Assembly: GCA_017979445.1 (NCBI GenBank)
Contig: CM030717.1
Span: forward strand, 16,107,288 to 16,171,287
Source of the DNA: Akebia trifoliata
Taxonomy: Eukaryota > Streptophyta > Magnoliopsida > Ranunculales > Lardizabalaceae
Direction of reading: 5' to 3'
Length of the DNA stretch: 64,000 nucleotides
The position numbers were made by a program, and so were the translations under genes. A model generated the notes under the pieces. That model was given only the letters and a program-made list of their open reading frames with translations. It had not been told where the DNA came from and searched no databases. Positions 21,045 through 33,070 of this stretch are shown piece after piece; position 1 is the stretch's first letter, and each line of letters opens with the position of its first letter.

Positions 21045-24000
21045 TTTCAAAGATATTTGATTGGATTTCATTATTTGGTGCTGATTATAATTAAAAAATC
21101 AATACTACCACCCCTATTACCTTTGATTCTAAGCTAAACAACCTTCTATCCAACACTACAAATCTATATAAAATCACCACCATCCCCATCTCCCAAGTCA
21201 TCTATTTCAATTTCTCTCCCCTATATTGCGCATGTTCGCAACAACCATCTATGTTTTGAACCAAGGGTGTGTTCAAAGAAGTTTAGTTCTAATTCAAACT
21301 TTTTTTTTATAAGTTTTCTCATAAACACAAATTGAAAATAAAGGAGTATATGGTTTTATTTTTTATGAATCTCTAGATTTTGGCCACCACTCTAGTTATT
21401 GCTGATGAAGACTACATTTCTGCAATTGGGGACCTAGAAATAAAGAACCCAAACATCATAATTGCATTGGAGGTGTGGAATTTCTTCAACAAAGTTGGGC
21501 TCGAAGCGCCTAACATGGGCAGTCCAAGAGAGGCAGATTGAAATGGGTGTCTCGATTTCGATTCGTTAAAATAATATGATTTTTTTAGCTACCCAATTTT
21601 AAACAGACTTCAAATAGGATTTTTTTTAACTACCAAAATAAAAAATCTGAATTGAAATAGTTATTAATTAAAATCATAACATGATCAAAATCAAAAAATA
21701 AATAACCCAAAAAAATTAAATCGATAAATAATTTTAGATTTTTTGTCTTCATAAAATCGAAAATCAAATCCCAAATATACATATTTTGCAGAATAATTCT
21801 ATGACAGTATTTTTGATTTCATAAATTTCAAAAAATAAAATAAAAAATAACTTACAATCCTTTCAACTACAAAAATGGAGATGGAGTAGCAACCGTTTGT
21901 GCGAGGTCGAGAGTGTAGCGGTTCGTTCGTGCGAGAATTTCAAAGAAGTAGTTACGAGAGCGAGAGCGAGAGCGAGAGGGTTTCAATTCGATGGAGCCAT
22001 CAGATATTGATTGAGAGTGAAAGAGAGTGAGAGAGAGGGTTTGAGAGAGTGATAGAGACTAACAAAGAGTGAGAGAGAGGGGTTCTGTTGAGAGCGAGAG
22101 GGTTTGAGAGAGTGAGAGAGAAGGGTGTCGAAAGAGAGAGAACGAGAGAGTTAAACTCTCTGGTTTTTTATTTTGGTTTTAAAAAGAAAGGGTGTGGTGC
22201 CCCGCCAAACGCTAACACAAATCCCCATGTCAGATCTCGAGGTACTAGGTGGCACCTCGAAATTTCGGCATGGTCTCCTTTGTTTATGTTAGCAATCCAA
22301 GGCGTTTAATCAGCACCTGATAAACGGCATACAATCCTGCATACAGATATAAAATATAATACTAGCGGAAGCCTATATAATTCTAATAACGTACGAAAGA
22401 TCAGAGTGCGGAAGAATAACCAGGATACAGGATTATACAAAATTTCTCACTCTAACAGAAATCCTAACACTCAGAATAACATGTATAATACTCTCGGATA
22501 AATCGACACCACTAGGGGTAATAACCCCAATACTCACCAAGTGACGAACTCTGGCTGTCTATCTGACCCACCAGATGATTCTCACTCGTGCTCTACTCCT
22601 GCCTCGCTAAGCTTCGGATCTGAAACTAAAAAAATGGAGAATGAAAGGGTGAGTAACAATGGTTACCCAGTAAGGAAGCAACAATTTCTGCCAATAACCT
22701 CTCCTAACATGAACGAATAAACATACTGAATCATTTTAAAATAAATAAAATTTTACAGAATAAACTACAATTAACTGGTACATATAGCCAGGGATGAGTA
22801 ACTAAACATTTTAAAACTCACATTACATCGATCAGCAGTACTCACTATAACATTCTCTTTTTATACAAATCTAATTGATCAAATGGAAACAATAAACATG
22901 CATTTCATCTTATATATCAAAATAAGCAACAGATACATAATACACAATGGTGGAGTATTGGAATTAGAGTGTTGGGATTCACGACTGGATCGCTCCCAGT
23001 CGGGACATGATGTTACAATTTCTCTCTGGCTTTTAGTTCCTGATTTTGTGGCCGGTCGCTGCCCTTACCACGTTTGGTTGACCATTTATCCGGCTCAGGC
23101 TGGCCGTTTGACGTGACCGTAAGCAATGGGTCTCTTTTCGATGTGTCAGAACGTTCGACTACTATAGATTGTTAGTGATCACTGACTAATCATCTTCATC
23201 TATGCCTATCAGGCGTACATGTGATTCCCAAAGATACAAACCATTCGTATACGACCACCTTTACATTACAAGTTCACTGGTAAAGATAGAGAGGAATAAA
23301 CCCGGATTCCAGTTGTGACTCCACTCTCATACGCGTCCCATACCACGTATGAGTTTGGTGGTCCCTACCGTACATCCCAGGATAGTACACCACTCCGGAT
23401 GATATGATGCACTATCCCTTTAGGCATTCACAAACTCTTTAACAGCTCACAAAATAGCTACATATGTATATTATTTTTATTTGAAAACAAAAGAGAAATT
23501 AACAATACAAGGTTGAGAATGGATATCCAGTTTCCTACCATGCAAGTGTAGCCACCCCGCCTAAAATAAATAACATAACGGAAACGTAAACAGCGCCTCG
23601 CGCTAACAGAAAGGAAATAAACATGCAACCAATAATATTATCCCTGGATATCTGTTCACCAACCTACACACAACACAACAACGTAAAATGCAGACATCAC
23701 CCCTCGGGTGTGACTCTGACATTTTACCGTTTCATACCCTTTTTCCCTCTTTCCGATTTTTACAATTTTCAATCTCTTTAATAAAACATCCATTTTCTGA
23801 TATTCATCAACTCAATATGAGTTCATTGAATATTAAATCACATTTTCCAACTAAAGAATTTATTTTTTATCAAACCTTGAAAAAATACAAAACTTATTTT
23901 AAAACGGGTTCCGAGCAGTGCACAGGACCCAACTTACAGAAATAACCCAATAAAATACCTCACCCACGTATAATTTGTTAAAAATACAATTAAACATATC

Positions 24001-25540
24001 AATCATGCAATTTCTAGCGTGAATTTTTGAAATAACAAAAGAATTCTACCTTTCGAAAATACATCCAAATTTTTTCAATAAAATTTTAAATGCAATTTTC
24101 ACAATCTACGATTACTAATAGAAATTGAGAGTTCCTTACAATCACTCGGCGACGGAATTGAAGCACGTGCATGGAAATCGAGGCGATTGGCGCGGTAATC
24201 AAGATGGACCGAACTTCGAAGCGGCTGATTTTCGAAACTGGCTTGGTGGTTTCGAAGATCTCGATGTGCTCGTCCCTTCTCCCTTCTACGGCGAAAGACG
24301 GTTTGACCTCGAAATCGATGAAAACCGAGGTCGAAGTTACGAAAATCTCCGTATAAAAATACGGCTGATTTTTGACTATATGGGGTGAAAAAGACGAGAA
24401 AACGAAAGGAACTTGGTTGGGTTATGTAGAGAATGAGGCTGCGGACGTTTCTCCCTTCTGCGTCGGAAAGCGATTTGACCTCAAAACGGACGAAATCCGA
24501 GGTCAAAGTTTCGAAAGTTCCGTATCCAAATACGGCTGATTTTTGATGATATCGGGTGAAATAGAAAGTGAAACGAAGAAAGGTTGGGTGGGTTTTGTAG
24601 ATGTCGAAGCTGCGGACATTTCTTCCTTCTGCGTCGATCGTCGACGGCGAGCCGTTTGTGAGAGATCTGAGATGGAAGATCGAAGAGAAAAAAAAAAAAT
24701 TTATTTTTTATATGTCTCGGCCGTATGGACGCGTTGGGGAAGATGACATATAAAAAAAAATTAAAATTATTATTTAAATAAAATGTGGGACGAATTCGGT
24801 ATTTTGTCAATTGTTTCGATCGATGATAACTTGATCATCCGGACTCCAAAACTGACGAATGAATACTCTATTTCGCCTAATTTTTCGTTCCGGATCTAAT
24901 GGTGCAATCAATTTTTACAAAGTTTATCTCTAACAAAAATTTACATTTTTGGCCTGAGGTGACCGCTAAACTTGATGTTGTTTTCGTTTTTGGCGATAAT
25001 TCGACTTCCTGATCTCCAAAAATGACAAATAAATAGTCTATGTTGAATAATTTTTCGTTATGAACCCAATGGTATGATCGAATTTTAAAAATTATTCCTC
25101 TAACAAAAAGTCACTATTTTAGCTTGGTCCGACCCGGTAATCGAGGATTTTGTAACTTTTATATTCGGACTCGCATTTAAGTATGCTTACAGGCTAAACT
25201 ATTTTTTTCGATAATTTTGAATCTAATGGTGAGGTCAAATTCCATTAAAAATGATCATAACAAGGTCCTACAGTTTTACCCTATGTCCCACTTTCAAGAT
25301 TTTCTTAAAATTCCACTATTTATTTTTCCTCGAGATACGAATTAAAAATTTGGGGTTTTACAGAGGGACATCTCACCAATTACGAGAAAGAAGAAGGGTG
25401 GCACTATAATTATTGTATAACTTATAAGTTATACGATTTAACGTGTTTAACTAAATCTCGTCCCTCCATTCTCTCCATATCCGACGGCTTAAAAATGTTT
25501 GTCAAAATGTTGTCATACGGTAGGGCGCCAATCGCCTCCC
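21045..25540. repeat. MULE right terminal inverted repeat, split by an LTR
   Basis: 21045-22192 plus 25363-25540 together pair with 10962-12283. The outer end is GGGCGCCAATCGCCTCCC. The arms keep pairing on both sides of the LTR insertion at 22193. Confidence 0.85.
22193..25362 (-). mobile_element. Solo LTR (~3.2 kb) of the 39248-48892 gypsy family
   Basis: Nearly the same sequence as the two LTRs at 39248-42382 and 45758-48892: it begins TGTGGTGCCCCGCC and ends GGGGTTTTACA. The flanks AAGGG (22188-22192) and GAGGG (25363-25367) match a 5-bp TSD with one change. The intact left MULE arm shows GAGGG as the original. Orientation is taken from the full copy. ORFs inside (24099-24506, 24481-24810 and others) recur in all copies but lie in the LTR, and I see no protein family in them. 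Confidence 0.9.
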
Positions 25541-25560
25541 ATATATATATATATATATAT

Positions 25561-26479
25561 GGAACCTGCGGAAATAGAAACATTTGCAAATATGCCACAC
25601 CAACACCACAAACAATGACAATTAGTTTCTAACATATATAAGTAATGTTCTTATAGCACCAAGTATGCATATATGTTTCATAGAAACTAATTAATAAAAA
25701 AGTAAAGGAAAACTAACCTACTTATCTAAAGTAACAAGCACAAACAAGAGACATCAAAAAATTTTAACGTTGAAAAACCCTCCAATGAGGAGGGAAAAAA
25801 CTACGGGGCAAACCAAAAACAAATCACTAAATCAAAATAAAGAGTATAAAAAAGGTTGCCCATGCCCTAAGTTGAGTTTTACAAGAAAATAGTTGGGTTA
25901 TGACCTCTATCTAGCTCATAAGGATTTACATGCACATGTATTATGGGGTAACCTCCTTGGTATCTCTCCATGCCACCTACAACCATCACCACCATGCCAT
26001 GACTACCACCACCGCCACCAAAATGACACTATTACCACCACATATGCCAATACGATCACTATATATAATAGAAAATATTTACCAATATGTGAAAAAATAT
26101 GAACTTTAAATACAAACAAATTGTACCAGTATTCTAATTAAAATTCATAATTTTATCTAAATTTGCTTCCTTGTACAATTTTCAGAAATCATTCTTACAA
26201 CAAAAATATTATTATAAGATTTCTTTACTTAAAAAAGTTAAGGATCTTTACTTATTAGTTGAGTTTAAATTCATAATTAAGGAAGGGTCTAAGTATATTA
26301 CCATATGAATTAACTCTTTAAGTTTCCTTATATATTCACTCCAGACCTCATCAATGTCTTCCTGACTATATGTCTTCTTCTTATCAATGTTGAATAAAAA
26401 TATGTGTTATAAATCATTATTAGTTCAATATGCATCGTACTAATCATCAAATGTTAAAATTAATAAAATTTATTATATT
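25561..26479. other. CACTA interior, non-coding
   Basis: AT-rich sequence between the MULE and the Ulp1-like remnant. Around 25765-25820 is a phrase (AACGTTGAAAAACCCTCCAA) common in plant repeats. No gene is seen. Confidence 0.4.
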
Positions 26480-27000
26480 ACCTTGTTAAAGATATATTTT
26501 TTTTTTTGCTTTTAGGAATTTCAATGAGTTCATTCATAAATATCATTACATAATACCCATAAGTTATATTGTCCATTTGTTTATGGTCCTACATACAGTA
26601 ATCATATATAACAACAGAACCAATATATAATAATAATTTTGAATTCCTAATAAATGTTTCAACTTTTACTGTTATATTTTTCTAGATCACTGTGCCCCTT
26701 TTTATGCCATCTAAAATTACCAATTATTTTAATGAACTACAAGAATCCATTGAACAATATTAATAAAAACATTAATATATATTTAATAAAAAAATATATA
26801 TACCTTAAAATAAATGTTCTTGTGTGTGGTGAAGTAGGTTCTCCAATTGAATCAAGATTATAAATATTTTTATCCGATAAGTCTAATACAACTAAAACCC
26901 AATGCCAACTACAATGAAATATCTTACATATATCAGTAATGAAATTGATGTTCATTTATACATAAGCATTATAGATAGTGATACATTTAATAAAATACGT
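26480..27000 (-). pseudogene. Ulp1-like (C48) cysteine protease domain of CACTA ORF, inactive
   Basis: The minus strand reads HWVLVVLDLSDKNIYNLDSI (about 26907 downward), the His-Trp and Asp blocks of the Ulp1/SENP SUMO-protease fold. After an interruption it reads YGYYVMIFMNEL near 26560, where active relatives have a Cys-Gly-Tyr-Tyr-type block. Here the catalytic Cys position is Tyr (plus-strand ATA at 26559-26561), which one base change from TGT to TAT would explain. Plant CACTA and MULE elements often carry such a domain; its role in them is unclear. The frame is broken, so this is a dead copy. Confidence 0.6.
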
Positions 27001-27619
27001 ACCCAATACATATTGAAATAATAACCAACTTCTACACTAACTTATTCCCAGGTATTCAGAGGCTTGGTCCTTCTCAAGTTATAGGAGAGTACTTATTGTA
27101 TACGGGTTGATGAAGTAAAACCAATCGTGATTCAATAGTATAATTTGTTCATATAAGTAACTGAAAAAATAAGAAAAATTAAAGCTTTTATAATATTTAA
27201 AACTATAGAAAACTAAAGTTAATTAAATGATTAACAAATACAAATATTTTACCTTATATTTAATGTTAAGATGGAGGTCGTCAGTTCTTTCATTCTACAA
27301 ATGACTAACGTATCCTCCACAGAATAAAATAACGGGTAAGCTTTTTGGAGTTTATTTCAAAAACTTCATCAATATTCCTCTTTGATAATAGGAAGTGAAA
27401 TTTATCAATATCACCATTGTCGTCATCATCGAAATCATTTTCATCCTAATATATCAAATATTTATTAGAGATATACGTGGATAGATATATTTAACTAAAA
27501 CAAGAATTTAACAAATTAATTTACCTCATTGTCTATAACAAGTAGATCATGTGGCCAAGTAACATAACTACCCACAACATCTATGATAGTAATGATCTCG
27601 TCTTTTGTTGGCCCACGGA
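27001..27619 (-). pseudogene. CACTA ORF remnant upstream of the Ulp1-like domain
   Basis: The minus strand gives GPTKDEIITIIDVVGSYVTW plus PHDLLVIDNE at 27619-27525, then DENDFDDDDNG. The VGSYVxWPxxLV phrase is typical of the C-terminal part of plant En/Spm-type ORFs. The frame joins the one at 28841 onward when the solo LTR and one TSD copy are removed. Intron-like AT-rich gaps follow. Confidence 0.55.
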
Positions 27620-27624
27620 TGAGT

Positions 27625-28835
27625 TGATGAGTGTCTTGAAACACTCAATTATATGCATGTTTTTCGGATATTTATCTTGATTTTTGTCCCTATTTATCCG
27701 TATTAAGGTAATAATCATAATAAGTTTCGAAACACCATGTTGCATGTTAATTAAGCTTCATTATACATAAATAAATTTATTTACAAGATAAATCTAATTA
27801 CGTGTATTTCTTATGCAGAAAATCAATATTTTGGAATCAAAATCTCAAGGCAAAAGCATTTGGGCCTACTTTGGAATGCCCTAATATTTTAGAATGCCCT
27901 AATCCTTAACTCATATTCTCCTCTTTTGTCTTTTTGTACAAAGAAAAGTGGAGGCTACTTTTAGACTCTTCTACACACATTTTTCTCTATAAATAGAGCC
28001 TCAATCTCTAGAGAAAGGGTCCCATCTTGGTTCTCTTATCCAAGACTCCTTTAATCTAAGGCTCTTAGCCTATTCTCTTATTTTTTATATTTTTATCTTC
28101 TAGTTATTTTCTTTTGGCTAAATAGTCTTGTAAAAAGTAGAAGAAGAAGAATTTGTAAGTTTCTCCATGAAATGAAGAAAAAATCTTTTATCTCTTATCT
28201 TCCCTCTGTTGCAATGACATTAGGCTAACCTCCCCTCTATTGGAGAATGGAAAAGCCTAGAGCAAGTTCTTGTGTTGTTTCTAATTTCATGCATTTCTTT
28301 TAATTAAAATGCTTATGAGTTCTCTTTAAAATTTCTTGCACCTTTTATTCTTAATATAGATACTTTATGCTTAGATTAGATCAAGATAAAGTATGCTTAA
28401 ACTAGATAATTGGTAGTAGGAAATTTTCAAAGAATTCTACTTTGTTTATGTCTCTCATGTGATTTCATTTGTTAAACTTTTCAATTTAAGGAGTTAAAAC
28501 CAAGCCCATACGATTGAGTTATAAAAAGGCTAGAGATTAGGAATTACTCATCAACATGTTCTAGGTAGATCCACCTCCAATAGTGTTTTAATTTCATAAG
28601 TTTACTTGCTTTTAATTTAATTTACTTTAGTTCATTTTCTAGTAATTTTACATTTTCTTATAAGTTCAAAAATACAAAGAAAAATAGTTTTAATTTCTTT
28701 TAGTTAATTTGAATTTTATCCTCTTAGTTTAACTCTACTCCTTTCTCTTGGGTTCTATCCCCTACTTGCCTCACAAGTAAGGTAAAAGTAAGATTAATAT
28801 TAACTTCGGTGAGAAGAACAATGATAGTCTCATCA
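27625..28835 (+). mobile_element. Solo LTR (~1.2 kb), TSD TGAGT
   Basis: The ends are TGATGAG and CTCATCA (a 7-bp inverted terminal match), between perfect copies of TGAGT (27620-27624, 28836-28840). The CACTA ORF frame continues across the removed unit. A TATAAATAG box lies in the middle. The family is not certain: general design (short inverted ends, central TATA, AAGAAGAAG then T-rich stretch) fits a gypsy LTR. It has no second LTR. Confidence 0.85.
27988..27996 (+). promoter_or_regulatory. TATA box of the 27625-28835 solo LTR
   Basis: TATAAATAG in a CT-rich setting, about 360 bp into the LTR and followed by GAGCCTCAATC. It sets the LTR orientation as plus. Confidence 0.6.
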
Positions 28836-28840
28836 TGAGT

Positions 28841-30300
28841 GCATCTGGTTGTATGACAATGAATATTGATATACGAACATGTCCCTCTGCCAATGCATCA
28901 TTGTGCATGAACTCATTTACGAGTCTCAAAATAGATTCCTTCAACAACAATGATAGTCGTCAGTTGGTTTAACATCATCTTACATTTCTTTTCTGATCCA
29001 AAATTCTTATGGGACGGATCATAAGATGGGTTGCTCTGAAACAATGGGTTCATGTCGATTCCCTTTCCTTTATCACTTTGAACCTTAATAAGAATAAAAC
29101 TTTTATTAAATGTTATACTTAAGGTAATATTAACAAATAAAAAATGATATATTGTATATATAAAGGAGAGAAAATGGCATACTTTTGATTGTTTAGTATT
29201 AGAACCAATGTGTTCCAAACCTATCGATACAACATGTGACACATGAATTCCTTGGTGTGTTTTAATAAAGACACATTGCATTCTAGCTTCCATATCTTCC
29301 CACTGCCTCTCATTAAATTCTTTATAATGATTAAATGTTTTTACTTATGTAATTACTTGTCTCTAGTTTTTTCATATATGCATGCAATCATTTTCGAAGA
29401 GTCTGGAAGTATTGGGTTGGTTTCACATATCGTCCCATCCCCCTGACCCATCTGGAATGCTTTGGAGTATCTAGTGTCATTAATAAGACTGGATCCCTGG
29501 GTGCTTAGGTTACCCTCTTCAGCTTATTTTAATAACTCATCCTACCAAAAAAAAAGTCAATATATTCAATAATGATATAAATTTTTGAAGTTTAAACAAA
29601 TAGATAATATTAAATAATGCAACTCACAATTTTATTTTCCTTTATCCTCGTGGGTTCATTGATATATTCTCAATTTGAATTTTGGCAAGCTTTCTTCCAA
29701 AGTTTCCCTTGCTCAATTGATTCTTCCAATGAAAGCTCGTCGCTAGTTTTTTGCATGTTAAAAGTAATTAATTAAATTACTTACAATCATAATTAATTAA
29801 AAATTAAATGTGAGGGATTGAAAGAAAAATATCATCTCCTCTATTAAGTCGAAATAGCCTTTTCTACTATGATGGTGGGAGTAAAGATTATGAGACTATC
29901 TTTTAGTCTGAGTCATTCTAAGTTCTTGAAGCTCCACTGTCACTTTGGACTTAATGAATGCATCCCAAAGGCGAATAGATACAGCTTTTACATCCTAAAG
30001 GGTATCTTCAAAACAATGTGATTTTCTATATGTTTCCTTAATTTCAAATCCTATAAAATCCACCAACCTTTTTTCTAAATAAAATAAAACAAAAGAAATA
30101 AAGATTCAATAAGGATGAAAAAAATGAGAACAACAATATACAAAGACTGACTAAAGCTATTGGCATATTAACAATAAATTTCAAACACAAATATCTTTTC
30201 TCTCTAAGTTTCAGATTGATGACATACTCTGTGACTTGAGTTGCATGTCTACAAGAGACCAATAAAGTGAAGAGAATACCTTGAAAAGCTAAAACAAAGT
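28841..30300 (-). pseudogene. CACTA (En/Spm) ORF, N-terminal part, decayed
   Basis: The minus strand contains WEDMEARMQCVFIKTHQGIH then VSHVVSIGLEHIGSNTKQSK (about 29310-29190). Further down are SHKNFGSEKKCKMMLNQL and EGHVRISIFIVIQPDALI, the latter running into the frame at 27619. The EARMQ and GSNTKQSK words resemble plant CACTA ORFs. Upstream (29450-30300) are coding-like pieces broken by AT-rich gaps that may be introns. The TNP2 transposase core is not recognised. Confidence 0.45.
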
Positions 30301-30699
30301 CAACAAGAAAACATAATGGAGCAATAATTTGAATCGTTTGTGAATTTGTTTTCTTTTATATATGACTCAGACCTAAATTTTTTTTCCCGATGAGGTCATG
30401 TTAGTAATGGACAATAAACTAACCGATTGAGTTGTAAATGTCTTACTTATTTCACCAATCGACCAAGATGTAGAAGACGACAAAGATATCGATATATGAG
30501 TCATTCAAGTTCAGTGGAGCTTCAAGGATTGAGAGAGAAGAAAGTTGAAATCTTGAGAGAGTACATAAATCGAGCTTGAGAGATTGAGAGAGTAAAGCTT
30601 GAGAGAGAATGAAGAGTTTTAAAGCAATAGAACATACAAGTGAAAGTGAAAGAATAACATAGAAAGCCATAATTTTAAAAAAGTGTATAATGTAGGTTT

Positions 30700-31075
30700 T
30701 AAGTAAATGACATAATCGATTTATATAACATCGATTGTAAAACAACAAATTTTATATAATATCGGTTTCACAACTGACGTTATATTTTAAAAAAATATTA
30801 CAAAAATGCCATTAATTTTATAACGTTGATTTCACTAAATACTAACGTTATATTTAAAAATAAAAATTATTACAAAAATGCCATCACTATATAACATCGG
30901 TTTCTTTGAAAATCGACGTTAAAACTCAAGATACAATATTACGAAAATGCTATTACATTATAACATCAGTTTTTTGTAAAACTGACGTTATAATTGAAAT
31001 AAAAAATAATGAAAAATGCCATCCCGAAATATAGAGTTTATAATGTCGATTTGTTATAAAACCAAAGTTATAAAC
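30700..31075. repeat. CACTA right subterminal repeats
   Basis: About five imperfect palindromes of the form ATAACATCGGTTT - gap - AAACTGACGTTATA, spaced about 95 bp apart. Spacers repeat ATTACAAAAATGCCAT. They match the left array at 10630-10870. Confidence 0.8.
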
Positions 31076-31080
31076 CATAT

Positions 31081-31696
31081 TGTATATTTTTTTTTGCTAC
31101 ATGGCAATGATATTAATTAATTCATAAATATATTCACAGTGATTGCTTCGATCTGCTACGTACTATCGCTCACGGTGATTGCTTATCAATTTGTGGGTTT
31201 CCTCAAATATTTAATTTCTTCCTCGATCTATATATAGGACACAGTGATTGCTTCTACTGCCATTAATTGTTGCTTTCCTTCCTTCTGATCTTATGTTAAA
31301 GAATAAAACATGAGCGCCTCCTCTTCCGCTCCATGTAGTAGTGTAATGCCATTTCCAGTTGACTTCTTACTAGCTGTTGCTGACTAGTTTCATTCAATTG
31401 TGCCCATTAGAATTCTCCATTACTGCAAACAAAGCTCAACAACCTAAACCTAAAAAACAAAATGCAACAATTTATATTTAAAATAAACATATTTAATTAA
31501 ACCCACGTGCTTGTACATAAGTATAGGCATGCTTGCTGAATTGGAAGAATTAATGTTCTCAATAATAATATTGAGAAATTAGAGTTATCCTTGATTGGGT
31601 TAAGAATAGGTACATCACCTATGGTTGGTTATAGCATCAACATCCATGATTGGGTTATCGTCCTTGATGCACTTGTCATTCATATCTTGCAGGTTA
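31081..31696. other. Spacer between CACTA and the foldback, no gene seen
   Basis: The phrase CAGTGATTGCTTC or close variants occur three times (about 31138, 31171, 31231). No coding signature is seen. Confidence 0.4.
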
Positions 31697-33070
31697 GATG
31701 GACTACTTTTGTCTTTATTTTTTATTTCTTTTAAGAATATTCATTTTGATCCTCTATTGGAAAGTCTTAGGTGTCTTATTACACTTGGCATACTTTGACC
31801 ATGATGATTAAACTTTTTCATTTCTAATGTTTGTGTATCTTTCTTGTGGGTTGGAGATGAATCTTGGATTGATGTTCAAGATTGTTGGAATTGGCGAAGT
31901 CTGAGGGTGTTGAGAACAAGAGTTGGAAGAAGAGTGGGAAGAAACGACTGAGGAAGGTTAGTGGCTGATGATCTATTTGACTCTACTCCATTTCTTACCA
32001 GTAGAGAAGCTGTCCATATTGGCTCATTTTCCATTAGGTAAATATAATCATATTTGGTCTCTCTCTTTTTCTTTGTTTTTTCCTTTTTCTGTTCTTGTCT
32101 CATAGGCATACCTCCCCCATTTGTTGTTGTTTTCCCTATGGCGTAGTTCAGGCAGGGCAATGTAGTTGCTACTTTCCATGTCCCAAATAGTAGTCAGGTT
32201 TGAGTTAATTTTAAAAACAGTGGTCGTAGATGAACTTGTGGCGATAGTTGAAATTGCATTCACTTGTAAGGGCGTAGACTTTAGTTTTTTTAATATATAA
32301 TTTAAACTCAATGGTTATAGTTTTAGTTTAATTTGTGGTGCTGTTAAATTTTCATTGCATTTGGGGCTTCTTATTTGGCTCAGATGGGAGTGTTGTGTGT
32401 AGTGCCCCCAAATGCAATGAAAATTCAACAAATTAAGCTAAACCTATCACCATTGATTTTAAATTATATAAAAAAAACTGAAGTCTACGCCCTCCAAGCG
32501 AATGTAAATTCAACTATTACCAAAAGCTCAGCTTCAACCACTGTTTTTAAAATTAGCTCAAACCTGACTACTATACAGGACATGGCAAGAAGCAACTACA
32601 TTGCCTTGCCTGAACTACTCCATAGGAGAAACAACAAAAGATGGGGGAGGTATGCCTATGAGACAAAACAGAAAAAGAAAAAAGAAAAAAAGGGGAGAGA
32701 GACTAAATATGATTATATTTACCTGACGAAAAATGAGCCAATACGGACAGCTTCTCTACTGGTAAGAAATGGAGTAAAGCCAAATAAATCATCAGCCACT
32801 AACCTTCTTCGATCGTTTCTTCCCTCTCTTCTTCCTACTCTTATTCTCACCACTTTTATACTGCGCTGATTCCAGCAATCTTGAACATCAATCCAAGATC
32901 TAGAGATGAATGACAAGCCCACAGGAAAGATACACAAACTTGAGAAATGAAAAAGTTTAAAGACCATCATCAAAGCCTGCCAAGTATAATAAGACACCTA
33001 AGACTTTCCATTAGAGGATCAAACAGAACGTTCTTACAAGAAGTAAAAAATAAAGACAAAAGTAGTCCAT
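31697..33070. repeat. Long inverted repeat (foldback), ~670-bp arms, 36-bp loop
   Basis: Left arm 31697-32367 pairs with right arm 32404-33070, with scattered mismatches and small indels. The loop is 32368-32403. The inner junction is CATTTGGGGC facing GCCCCCAAATG. Each arm contains the same coding-like segment (SWIDVQDCWNxRS, RRLVADDLF, TPFLTSREAV), followed by GTAAAT, a possible splice donor. I see no terminal repeats or TSD marking it as a known foldback transposon. An RNA across it would form a long double-stranded hairpin, a substrate for small-RNA production in plants (inference). Confidence 0.9.

Larger units (their letters stand above)
10962..25540 (-). mobile_element. Large Mutator-like element (MULE), ~14.6 kb, with FAR1-type transposase and captured gene fragments
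   Basis: The termini are GGGAGGCG...GGGCGCC and its reverse complement, with inverted arms of about 1.32 kb each. The flanks ATATATATA (10953-10961 and 25541-25549) could be the 9-bp MULE duplication, although the TA-rich site makes this ambiguous. The interior holds a minus-strand FAR1/FRS-like transposase pseudogene (18560-20863). It also holds fragments resembling RNase H1, GH9 and SnRK2 genes and a putative Copia solo LTR (13573-15065). A gypsy solo LTR (22193-25362) splits the right arm. Without that LTR the element would be about 11.4 kb. It lies inside the CACTA element. Confidence 0.85.
10614..31080 (-). mobile_element. CACTA (En/Spm) DNA transposon, interrupted and incomplete
   Basis: The left terminus is CACTAGTAGAAATAGGGCC, a canonical plant CACTA end. 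Palindromic subterminal repeats with ACGTTATA/TAACGTCGG cores follow at 10630-10870 and recur at 30700-31075. Between them lies a minus-strand ORF remnant with an Ulp1-like domain. A MULE (10962-25540) and a solo LTR (27625-28835) are inserted within it. A matching right terminal inverted repeat is not visible after 31075, and no TNP2-type transposase is recognised. The right boundary is therefore approximate and the element is defective. The strand given is that of its ORF. Confidence 0.75.

Noticed and set aside
25541..25560. TA repeat as a replication or regulatory site
   Set aside because: It is best read as the TA-rich target site of the MULE plus a simple repeat.
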